7,174 nt of DNA, from positions 1 through 7,174 of the forward strand of contig OMIW01000200.1 of the NCBI GenBank assembly GCA_900299205.1. The letters run 5' to 3'. The notes below the pieces were generated by a model that had not been told where the DNA came from, ran no database searches, and worked only from the letters and a program-made list of their open reading frames with translations. Position 1 is the first letter of the stretch; each line of letters opens with the position of its first letter. This stretch comes from Pseudomonadota bacterium (GTDB lineage Bacteria; Bdellovibrionota_C; UBA2361; OMIW01). This document shows, piece by piece, positions 1 to 7,134 of the stretch. Position numbers and translations under genes: made by a program.

Positions 1-340
1 CCATTTCCTGAGCGCGCGCCACAGTAAATCGGGCGAGCAAGGACCTGTCGGACTCAGTAAGTTCGAAGGGCGCGAAACAAATCGCCTCTATCGCCTCTTC
101 AGCTTTCGCTACCTCCTCGACCTTCACTTCGTCATCGGCCGCCATGGCGAGAGCCAAGGCCTCCACGAAGCCCATGACTTCCGCTCCATATCGTTCGGAA
201 AGGTTCATAATCACAAAAAACCGTTTGACGGCAAGGGTATCCCAGTCGAATTTCAGAAGCAATAGTTCGTAAGCGATTACCGTTATTATCCGCAGTGGGT
301 GATTTCGAGGGGGTGAGGGTGAGCAATGACAGCCTCCCAT
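1..340 (-). CDS. Partial CDS with TerB-like helical region (runs off left edge)
   Basis: Seen: a minus-strand frame is open from ATG at 340 to the window edge, giving 113 residues with the C-terminus missing. Residues about 45-113 are helical and acidic. They include the stretch ALAMAADDEV (residues 63-72) followed by glutamate/lysine-rich helix, which resembles the A-x-x-AD-G/D-x-V-x-x-E pattern of TerB-like (tellurite resistance TerB) domains. That match is by eye and not certain. The start is doubtful. ATG340 lies three bases after the upstream stop (TGATAAATG), suggesting coupling, but the first 16 residues (Cys, Pro and Ser rich) look unlike the rest. TTG at 262 and ATG at 208 (in frame) are alternatives; ATG208 would still keep the whole TerB-like part. 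No clear Shine-Dalgarno sits before any of them; a GGGGAG lies 13 bases ahead of ATG340. I infer a cytoplasmic or membrane-associated protein in the same transcript as the upstream fusion gene. Function unknown. Confidence 0.6.
   Translation of the reverse strand, partial: MGGCHCSPSPPRNHPLRIITVIAYELLLLKFDWDTLAVKRFFVIMNLSERYGAEVMGFVEALALAMAADDEVKVEEVAKAEEAIEAICFAPFELTESDRSLLARFTVARAQEM
215..232 (-). terminator. Weak terminator-like hairpin plus T-run
   Basis: Read on the minus strand, GCCGT-CAA-ACGGT is followed directly by a run of T (the A6 at 215-220 on the plus strand). The stem is only four Watson-Crick pairs plus one G-T pair, which is short for an intrinsic terminator. It lies 110-130 bases after the fusion gene's stop and inside the open frame of the next gene, just before that gene's in-frame ATG at 208. 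It may end or attenuate the fusion transcript, or it may simply be coding sequence. It leaves almost no room for a promoter if translation starts at 208. Confidence 0.25.
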
Positions 341-343
341 TTA

Positions 344-3300
344 TCAGTAATTGCTCCCCACGGAAAAGTGGAATCGCATGCGGGGTTCGTATTCCTCTGG
401 GTTCAGTGGGAAGCCGAGGTCGAACCCGACGGGGCCGATCGGGGAGAGGAATCGTACCCCGACACCGTAACCGGTGCGTTGGTCGGTGAGGGAGGGATGC
501 TGATCGCGGAGGAAGACATTTCCGATATCGATAAAGGTATGGAGTGATACCCTTTCGGCGACCCGGCGCTGGAGTTGGATGCTCGAGGCGGAGAGGATAT
601 CGCCTCCGATCACGTTGCCGAGTTCGCCACGGGGGCCGAGGGAGTTTTCGCGGAATCCTCGTATTGAGTTCCTCCCACCGAGATAAAACCGTTGGGTAAT
701 CGGAATGTTGTCAGTACCGCTTAGCCCCTTGGCTGCGCCCCATCGGGTACTCGCTGCGAGAGACCATGGGCTGATGGGGGAAAAGAGGGGAAGTATAGTC
801 GATCCCCGGACGACACCTGAGAGGTACGAAGCATCTGAGCCCAGGGCGTTGGTTGCGAGTGTACCGTCGAAGCCAAGGGTGTATCCCGAGGTCGGCATGA
901 GGGGAGCATCGCGTCGGTCGATGGTAAGAGAGGAGTTCAGAGAGCTGAGGAGAACGGTGCCGGAGTCAAATCGGCTGAGCTGGACATCGGCGGGGACGTT
1001 GAAGATTGATTCGCGAGCAAGGGAGTGACCGAGAGTGAGGCCGACGCCGGTTGTGTCAGCGCGGTACAGGTAGGAAGACGCGATGCTCCGCTCGACATCG
1101 AATTCCTGGGTGGTCGTTGAGAGTTTTTGGAAACGAAGGTCCTCAACGAATGAATAGGGCGAATCGAGGATTGAGGGAATTGAGTAGAGGACCGACGCTA
1201 TTCCCTGCGATACTTCAAGAGTGCTCGGGAGTACGAAGAGATCGGCTCGAAAGGAGAGCTCTCGGCCATCAAGAAAGAGCGAACGATCGGAGGCCTCACC
1301 GAAGACGTGCGCTCCGAACTGTGAGTTGGCACCGCCTCCTAGTCGTAGGAAGCTCAAGGGACGCTCAACAACCTTGATGGTAAGCTCCCGAAGAAGAGGG
1401 TCGGGAGAGGGGTTTTCACTAAAAAGCACCGATGAGAAGAGCCCGAGCTTGAGAATCTTACGACGTCCCTCCTCGAGGGCGCGTTGTGCCCATGGCTGTC
1501 CTTCGCGTATACGGAGCGCATTGAGGATGGCGCTGTTCGGGACCGAGACATTTCCCTCGATGATGATGCGCGAGAGGGTGACGGGAGCGCCGGGTTGTAC
1601 CTTGAGGATGAAGGTGGGCGCGACGGTTTCTGAAGTATTCGACGATTGCGCCTGAAGTGAAAGGGCGGCTCCGTGATAGCCTGCATCTTTGAGCTGCTGA
1701 GCGAGGTCAGTGATGAGATCGTTAATGGCGCGGGTGCTGACGGGCTGATCGGGAAGTTTTGGTGGGGATATATCGAGAGGAAGTCCCGCGATAGTGGCAA
1801 GTCGCACGAGGCGGCGGTTACCCTCGGCGATCAGATAGCGGATAGCGGCGCGATTTCTCGTGGAGGGGATAATCTCGTAGGAAACGGTCGTACCTGTGTA
1901 GCCGAGGTCGCGGTAGATGTCTTCAATGACTGTGGCGTTGCCCCGAATATCTTCATCGACCGCGAACCGAGGGGACAGGAGCGAAAGCCCGGGTGTCGTC
2001 CGTTCTCTTTTTTTTATCTCCTTTTGAAGCGCGGTGACGGAGAATGCTCTGGTTCCGATGAACTCCACCTTGCGGACGGTGACAAGCGATTGTTCATTAA
2101 TCTGGATTTGATAACGAACTTCGTCCCCCGTTTTACCCTCGGGATTCTCGGTGGTGAGATCCTCTCGTTGGTGAGAGACGGTCGCGTTGAGGTATCCCGC
2201 TCGGCGATATCGTTCGGCTATGGAATCGGCGAGAAGGATGATGCTGTTGTTGCCAAAAGGAAGGGTGCGGTCGAGAAGATTAACGGTCTCGAGGAGTTCA
2301 TCACTCGAGAAGTGGGTATTGCCGGTGAAGACGAAGGTATGCCGGGGGCCTGGGTCGATGCGAAGGTTGAGGGTGTGGGTCGTGCCGGGTTTTGATGTTT
2401 TTGCCTCTGAGGGCTGATAAGAACTTTCAACACGGTTGGAGAAATATCCCTGTTCGCGGAGGTGGCGAATTATCTTCGAGCGGGCATCTTGTTCGAATGA
2501 AGCGGTTGCAAGGGTACGTTTTGATAGTGAGTCGATTATCTTGCGAGGGAGAAGCGATTCGCGAATGTCCCCCTCGAGGGAAATTCCCTCGACGTAATGA
2601 GGTTCGCCCTCGTCGATAAAGATATCAAGAGCCGCACACAACTCTCCTTCGGTGGTTTGGCGAGGGGTCACGGTGCAGCGGGCGGTGACCGCCGCGCTTC
2701 GGTAGCCACGCTCGTGATATGCAGTTGTCACGCGACGGGTGAGCGATTTAACTTGAGCAGCGTTGATCGGCCGAGTCCGTTTTATCTTGGCGAGTTGGAG
2801 GATTTGGGAACTTTCAAATGCGTCATTACCGATAAAAGAGATCGTGAGAGGAACCCGCTCTTTTGATTTGAGGGTGAGTGCAACATCGACACCGAGCTGA
2901 GTACCTTGCCGAAGTGAGTTTGATTCGAGAGTTCCGGTGAGGGTGACAGCATCAAGGAGCCGATAGTCGAGCCGAGCGCGCGACTCTGAGACAGGACCAC
3001 TGAAGAGTCCTTCGCCAGATAGAGATATTTTGTCGGTAACTCTCTTGGTCGCGACAACGGCAGGGTCGATACTTCCGGTTGAGTTGTTATAAGCTGGCTC
3101 AACCGAGAGAGTATCGATGCGGGTAAGTCGGTTGAGGAGCGTACCCCCCGAGAGGGGGCCGTTTTGATCGAAGAGGGAGATGTCGCGATAATTCAGCCCG
3201 ACACCGAAGCGGCTCATCGTGGATTGTCGGGTGAGGTCGGAGCGCCCACCGCCTCCCGTTAAAAGGGCGAGGATTTCGCGCTGCGAGAGGCCTCTATCCG

Positions 3301-6106
3301 AGGAGAGAAGGATCTTGGGATTGTCAGCAGGACCGCGCGCCTCAAGGATAACAGAGTTGGTCTCACCGATCGATGACAGGATGGTGGCCTGCCCGAGGAT
3401 CTCAATTCTGGGGAGCGGTTGGTCCTCCTGAAAGATGACGTTTCCAGAAACGAGCGAGAACTTGGTCTCTTTGAAGCCGAACCATCCAGAAAGAGCCTCT
3501 GCCTTGCCGACGATGACAGGTCGGGCAGAGGTACCAGTGATCGCGAGATCGGCCTTTAACTCAGCCTCAGCCCAGTTGGTCGCGAGGAAGAGATCGTGAT
3601 CGCCGTGGATGGTGAGGTTAAGCTCAAGGGCACCCTCAGAAGGGGCTCTCGCAGATGCTGTCTGTTGCCTTTCACCGATAAGTGATTGGGAGATCAGTTT
3701 TGCAACAGCACCGAGTCCAATATTCTTCTCGAACGACGCAGATTGAAGGGTAAGAGTCCCGCCAAGCTGAGGAGTAAGGCTGGGAGACCACGTTATCGAG
3801 AGGTCACCATCAGCGGTCGTGGAGAGATCCGCGATGGCGTCGAAGCGAACCCCGGTGATGGTTGCGGAGATGAGCGATGTTTGGGGGGTGGAGAGATTGA
3901 TGGTCCCCTTCGCAGTTGCAGTGCCACCATTAATTATTCCACTCAATGATGAAATGGTGAGCTGTTTACCATCGAGTTGACCGTGACCGACAATTTCATT
4001 CGCCTCGATCGCTGACTGAGTGAGAGAGACCCGCCCCTTGCTAAAATCAACCGAGCCGGTGAATGAGGGCGTTCCGATGGGCCCGCCGATCTGGACTGAA
4101 CCTGAGAAGAGTCCCGAAGCGTTGTCAACGGCAGGGATGAGATCAAGCAGACTCTCGAGTCGGATACCCCCGGAGAGCTTTGCTCTGTATCCTTCGGCGA
4201 GCGAGACCCACCCTGTTGCGGCAAGTGCGCTGCCGTTGCCACTGAGGGCAAGGGTAGCAAGGTTTGCGCGCCCTCCTTTTATCGCGATCTTCGCAGGGGA
4301 GGGGAGAGCCATCTCGTAAGGTTGGCAGCCGATGCGGAGAGAGTCTAGGGCGGTAGCACCGTTGCCCGCAAGGGGGTTGTCGAGCGAGTAGGTGTACGAG
4401 GTCGTCGCGGATATTGAGAGGCAGAGCTGTTCGGTAGGCGAAATAGGAGGAGTGAATTGGGCGAGGGTCAGGGTAAGGGTGCTCGGTGTCGTGCCGTCGA
4501 TGATGATGGAGCTTTTCACCTTTGCTCGACCAGTCTCGTCTCCCCCGGTTACCGAGAGGGTGCCATCCTTGAGGATGAGATTACCTTTGAGTATGTGGGG
4601 CACCGGGTAGAGACCCGAGAGGGGTTGGTAACTGACATCGAGGGTTCCTTTACCTCGGATGCCGGTAGTTGTCAGAGGGCCGGAAAGGGCCATACTCCCT
4701 GAGATGAGAAGATCATCCACAACTGACGGGGCGCGGATATCGGAAACTCGAAGGCCAGTCGCGGTGAGGGAGAGATCCGTGAAGGATGGATCATCGATGG
4801 TAGAGAGGTTGAGAGAACCCTTAGCTCGGAGGGTGTTCTGGTCGGTTGTGAGGGTGAAGCCGAGGATGCGTTCGCGAAAGGTGCCGTTGGCGATGAATGA
4901 GCCGAGATTATAATCGAGAAAATGCCCGGCGGCCGCTGCAAGATTGAGATCTAGCTCAGGCCGCTCGAGGGTGCCTGAGAGGGCAACCCTGAGGGTCGCA
5001 TCGTGAGCGCTGACAACATCGGTCGTGAGATGATCGAGGTGGAGGGTCGCGCTTCCGATGACGGTGTCTCCGCGCAGGGTAAACGCACCGTTGGCGATCG
5101 ATGTGCCTCCTCCCTGAGCGGTGATATCGCGGAGAGATACGATAGGATCGCCGTGGTTGATATCGACGGTGAAGCGACCCGACGACTTATCAAAAATGAA
5201 GAGTGGAGTGCCACCGGGAGCCACGGTAAGGGGAGGAGTACCCTGGAGGTTTCCATCAAAGCGAGGGCTCCCCAAGGTGTCTGACACCGTTGTTGTGCCG
5301 GTGACGGTGCCGATGAGGGTGGGTGATATTCCGAGCGATTCGGCATGAAGAGTGAGCGACCCCGAACCCGAGAGTTCGTTGTCCTTATCGGTATTCGATG
5401 TTGCCGAGAGGAGCAGCGCGGTCTGTCGATGTGCCACTGCGATGGTATGAAAGATGGCCTCAGCCGAGGTGATCGTCAGTTCGGAGCGGGCTCCCCCGAC
5501 GGTGAAGGTGTGTTCAAGGCTAGGGCGGGGATAACGGACTGAAATATCGTTGATGACGGGAAGAAGTTTGAAGGTATCGTCGCGGTTGCGGTGAACTTCG
5601 AGCGATACCCCATGAGCGTGAAGCTCTGCGGTCCGAAATCGCTCTAAAAAACTACCATCGGAAACAGTGAGTCGCTCGAGGAGGATCCGCCATCGGTCGG
5701 GGGTATCCTTCTCGGGGGGGAGTGGAGCGGTCAGGTGATCGATAAATCGGAAGGTGCCGCTCTCTTCGCCAACTCCCTCGGCGTGAGTGCCGATAAGTTC
5801 AAGGTGGTCGAGATGGACCTGACGGGAGAGAATATCGCGGAGCCCGAATCGAGCTCGAAGCCGTTTAACCGTCAGGTGGGGAGTGCCCCTGACCATCAGC
5901 TTGACGTTCCGGGCTTCGGCTGAGAGGGTAAGGAGAGAGATGGAGGCGGACTCATATACGATAGAGCCGCCACACGCAGTAACCGCCTCATCATCGAGGA
6001 GTCCGATAAGAGAGCGGACGGCCTCTTTTTTGAGCTTTCCGCCGAGGATGAGACCACTGCATACGAGCGCCAGGGTGAGAATGAGCAAAAGGCGCTTAAC
6101 CGGCAT
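344..6106 (-). CDS. TamB-Omp85 (TamB-TamA/BamA) fusion, trans-envelope assembly/transport protein
   Basis: One uninterrupted 1920-residue frame. Residues 5-22 are an uncleaved-looking signal anchor after a basic start, as in TamB. Residues 24 to about 720 are AsmA/TamB-like beta repeats (G-x-P-x-x-x-G units near 278, 378, 675). Residues about 720-1078 match the TamB C-terminal domain (DUF490): SGWFGFKETKFSL at 873, GPADNPKILLSS at 925, SQREILALLTGG at 941. Residues 1086-1583 hold six POTRA-like repeats, each with a helix ending in GY (G1134, 1220, 1304, 1402, 1476; GL at 1555). Residues 1584-1920 are an Omp85 barrel with IRGF (1815-1818, the loop-6 motif), FIDIGN (1858-1863) and a BamA-type end, FHFSVGSNY. 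E. coli TamB, TamA and BamA have 1259, 577 and 810 residues, so both halves are full size. Family role: TamB/AsmA-like proteins bridge the envelope and carry lipids or aid outer-membrane protein assembly; Omp85 proteins insert barrels. ATG6106 is the only plausible start (in-frame stop about 19 codons upstream) and lacks a Shine-Dalgarno. A lone TATATT (6196-6201) could be a -10, without a good -35. Confidence 0.93.
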   Translation of the reverse strand: MPVKRLLLILTLALVCSGLILGGKLKKEAVRSLIGLLDDEAVTACGGSIVYESASISLLTLSAEARNVKLMVRGTPHLTVKRLRARFGLRDILSRQVHLDHLELIGTHAEGVGEESGTFRFIDHLTAPLPPEKDTPDRWRILLERLTVSDGSFLERFRTAELHAHGVSLEVHRNRDDTFKLLPVINDISVRYPRPSLEHTFTVGGARSELTITSAEAIFHTIAVAHRQTALLLSATSNTDKDNELSGSGSLTLHAESLGISPTLIGTVTGTTTVSDTLGSPRFDGNLQGTPPLTVAPGGTPLFIFDKSSGRFTVDINHGDPIVSLRDITAQGGGTSIANGAFTLRGDTVIGSATLHLDHLTTDVVSAHDATLRVALSGTLERPELDLNLAAAAGHFLDYNLGSFIANGTFRERILGFTLTTDQNTLRAKGSLNLSTIDDPSFTDLSLTATGLRVSDIRAPSVVDDLLISGSMALSGPLTTTGIRGKGTLDVSYQPLSGLYPVPHILKGNLILKDGTLSVTGGDETGRAKVKSSIIIDGTTPSTLTLTLAQFTPPISPTEQLCLSISATTSYTYSLDNPLAGNGATALDSLRIGCQPYEMALPSPAKIAIKGGRANLATLALSGNGSALAATGWVSLAEGYRAKLSGGIRLESLLDLIPAVDNASGLFSGSVQIGGPIGTPSFTGSVDFSKGRVSLTQSAIEANEIVGHGQLDGKQLTISSLSGIINGGTATAKGTINLSTPQTSLISATITGVRFDAIADLSTTADGDLSITWSPSLTPQLGGTLTLQSASFEKNIGLGAVAKLISQSLIGERQQTASARAPSEGALELNLTIHGDHDLFLATNWAEAELKADLAITGTSARPVIVGKAEALSGWFGFKETKFSLVSGNVIFQEDQPLPRIEILGQATILSSIGETNSVILEARGPADNPKILLSSDRGLSQREILALLTGGGGRSDLTRQSTMSRFGVGLNYRDISLFDQNGPLSGGTLLNRLTRIDTLSVEPAYNNSTGSIDPAVVATKRVTDKISLSGEGLFSGPVSESRARLDYRLLDAVTLTGTLESNSLRQGTQLGVDVALTLKSKERVPLTISFIGNDAFESSQILQLAKIKRTRPINAAQVKSLTRRVTTAYHERGYRSAAVTARCTVTPRQTTEGELCAALDIFIDEGEPHYVEGISLEGDIRESLLPRKIIDSLSKRTLATASFEQDARSKIIRHLREQGYFSNRVESSYQPSEAKTSKPGTTHTLNLRIDPGPRHTFVFTGNTHFSSDELLETVNLLDRTLPFGNNSIILLADSIAERYRRAGYLNATVSHQREDLTTENPEGKTGDEVRYQIQINEQSLVTVRKVEFIGTRAFSVTALQKEIKKRERTTPGLSLLSPRFAVDEDIRGNATVIEDIYRDLGYTGTTVSYEIIPSTRNRAAIRYLIAEGNRRLVRLATIAGLPLDISPPKLPDQPVSTRAINDLITDLAQQLKDAGYHGAALSLQAQSSNTSETVAPTFILKVQPGAPVTLSRIIIEGNVSVPNSAILNALRIREGQPWAQRALEEGRRKILKLGLFSSVLFSENPSPDPLLRELTIKVVERPLSFLRLGGGANSQFGAHVFGEASDRSLFLDGRELSFRADLFVLPSTLEVSQGIASVLYSIPSILDSPYSFVEDLRFQKLSTTTQEFDVERSIASSYLYRADTTGVGLTLGHSLARESIFNVPADVQLSRFDSGTVLLSSLNSSLTIDRRDAPLMPTSGYTLGFDGTLATNALGSDASYLSGVVRGSTILPLFSPISPWSLAASTRWGAAKGLSGTDNIPITQRFYLGGRNSIRGFRENSLGPRGELGNVIGGDILSASSIQLQRRVAERVSLHTFIDIGNVFLRDQHPSLTDQRTGYGVGVRFLSPIGPVGFDLGFPLNPEEYEPRMRFHFSVGSNY

Positions 6107-6252
6107 GGGAGGGTGCGATGAAGACGGTGGACCGCTCGACGATAACCGACTCGGACTCGGTCAGCCCCGTGGCGAATTTACCGCCGAGGAGCGCAAATAT
6201 ATCCCATTACGGTACAATTAAGGGGTAAAGTCTTCAAGGGTTTCGAGCTGTT

Positions 6253-6675
6253 CTATAATCGACAGTTAGCACACCTTGTCACGACCTGAACCGATCCCTC
6301 CCGAGCCAAAGGGACCCTCGAGCGGAGGACATAGAACCCTCCTTGTTGGGGGGCAAGGCGAGATGGACCTCTGAGTTGGAGCACGATGCCATCGCTGAGC
6401 TCCGCATAGACGATGATATCGGTAGCCGGGTGACTCCCGAGGTTGCGAACCTCGACATTGAGGTGCCGCAACTCAAGCCCTCGCTGATTTCTCACCACCA
6501 GGCAAACGGGCTCATCAGCTCGCAGCCTCGTCAGTGGCCTGAATCCGGAAGAGGGCGCAGTATTCTGAGCGTCCGATCGCCGGGGAGAGGCGCAAGCGGA
6601 GAAAGAGAAGCCTCCGATTGAAGCAAGAGATACCAATGCCACGCGGAGGAAAAGGGGGAAGATTTGAGCGATCAT
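6253..6675 (-). CDS. Probable exported small lipoprotein with FxLYD/CARDB-like beta-sandwich
   Basis: A 140-residue protein. Residues 1-27 form an export signal: one Arg at 11, a hydrophobic core (VALVSLASIGGF), then FSAC with Cys28, an imperfect lipobox because position -3 is Phe. Cleavage by signal peptidase I near ACA-S is the alternative. After a Pro/Ser-rich linker (about 29-50), residues 55-133 alternate hydrophobic and polar strands. The stretch VEVRNLGSHPATDIIVYAEL (74-93) resembles the 'conserved NxG/S, then strand' core of FxLYD or CARDB-type immunoglobulin-like domains in exported proteins. That is a resemblance by eye, not a search. The protein ends CANCRL, with C135 and C138 as a CxxC pair and one more Cys at 58. 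ATG6675 is taken because an in-frame stop lies three codons upstream; it has no Shine-Dalgarno and sits in a possible hairpin. It ends 146 bases before the fusion gene with no visible terminator between, so co-transcription is plausible. Function unknown; a periplasmic accessory to the fusion is only an inference. Confidence 0.72.
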   Translation of the reverse strand: MIAQIFPLFLRVALVSLASIGGFSFSACASPRRSDAQNTAPSSGFRPLTRLRADEPVCLVVRNQRGLELRHLNVEVRNLGSHPATDIIVYAELSDGIVLQLRGPSRLAPQQGGFYVLRSRVPLAREGSVQVVTRCANCRL

Positions 6676-6704
6676 GCCCGATCATCGGCAGGTCGGGTGA
6701 TGAT
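6671..6704 (-). promoter_or_regulatory. Inverted repeat covering the start codon of the small lipoprotein gene
   Basis: On the minus strand ATCATcaCCCGA (6704-6693) can pair with TCGGGcATGAT (6681-6671) across an 11-base loop. The second arm contains the ATG at 6675-6673, so in mRNA the start codon would be paired. A competing perfect palindrome, CCGAT-G-ATCGG (6678-6688), lies inside. This would fit translational control or a poorly accessible start, but hairpins of this strength also occur by chance. Confidence 0.3.
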
Positions 6705-7003
6705 GTTTCGCAAAACAGCACATACATTTATTTTTTATGTTGCCGTGGCACTGGTATCTGGTTTGAGGAATCTGACGAAAATTCGCCAGAGGTGACGGAT
6801 ATCTCTATGACGGAGTGGCAAGGCATCGCGAAGAGATTTACCTGAAGCTAGTGTCAACAGTCCCAGAAATGTGGCGTACCCAGTTGAATCTTTCGTATCA
6901 AACGAAGTGCTCAGGCGGGGAGGGCGCTAGTTTGAGCGATAGAGGGTTGTCAGGTCGAGAAGAGTTTGAGGAGCCGATGACGAATCTGTTGCCTCTGAAG
7001 CGG

Positions 7004-7020
7004 GCTGAATCCGATTCAGC
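7004..7020. repeat. Perfect 8+1+8 palindrome GCTGAATC-C-GATTCAGC
   Basis: The two arms are exact reverse complements around a single central base, which suits a dimeric DNA-binding protein better than an RNA hairpin. The core CCGATTCAG recurs at 7093-7101. No T-run follows on either strand, so it is not an intrinsic terminator. The target gene, if any, could be the lipoprotein gene to the left or a gene beyond the right edge. Confidence 0.5.
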
Positions 7021-7043
7021 GCGCAGACGGACCTGAACATACA

Positions 7044-7057
7044 AGTCTGGGCAGACT
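7044..7057. repeat. Perfect palindrome AGTCTG-GG-CAGACT (6+2+6)
   Basis: Exact dyad symmetry with a two-base centre, 23 bases to the right of the 8+1+8 palindrome. Its sequence differs from that palindrome, so these are not copies of one operator. It could be a binding site or a chance palindrome. Confidence 0.4.
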
Positions 7058-7090
7058 CTCTGGTAAGTCCGAGCACTAGCTTTTCTCGAC

Positions 7091-7104
7091 GGCCGATTCA
7101 GGCC
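7091..7104. repeat. GGCC-GATTCA-GGCC dyad sharing a core with the 7004 palindrome
   Basis: GGCC arms flank GATTCA. The nine-base core CCGATTCAG (7093-7101) is a direct repeat of 7011-7019, 82 bases away. GATTCAGGCC (7095-7104) also appears in inverted form at 6536-6545 inside the lipoprotein gene. The shared core is the only reason to treat these as possibly related sites. Confidence 0.35.
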
Positions 7105-7134
7105 CTAATCATCGTCATCACCAAGACCGCGCTT

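Noticed and set aside
132-326. A 64-codon minus-strand frame starting with TTG
   Set aside because: It overlaps the longer frame with TerB-like character, which has the better protein-like composition.
1673-2395. A 240-codon plus-strand open frame opposite the POTRA region
   Set aside because: It lies wholly antisense to the well-supported fusion gene, has no recognisable domain, and is explained by codon bias of the opposite strand.
6041-6094. Cys16 in the fusion's N-terminal hydrophobic segment, considered as a lipobox
   Set aside because: The residues before it are ALV; Val at -1 does not fit the lipobox, and TamB-type proteins keep this segment as an inner-membrane anchor.
6145-6164. 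Short ACTCGG repeat (CGACTCGGACTCGG) upstream of the fusion gene
   Set aside because: Only two copies of a six-base unit, with no symmetry or spacing that points to a function.
6171-6185. GGCG/CGCC hairpin between the lipoprotein and fusion genes, considered as a terminator
   Set aside because: Four-pair stem with no T-run on either strand.
6815-7036. A 73-codon plus-strand open frame in the right-hand gap
   Set aside because: No signal, domain or ribosome binding site is visible; the sequence reads as low-information polar residues. A chance frame is more likely than a gene.
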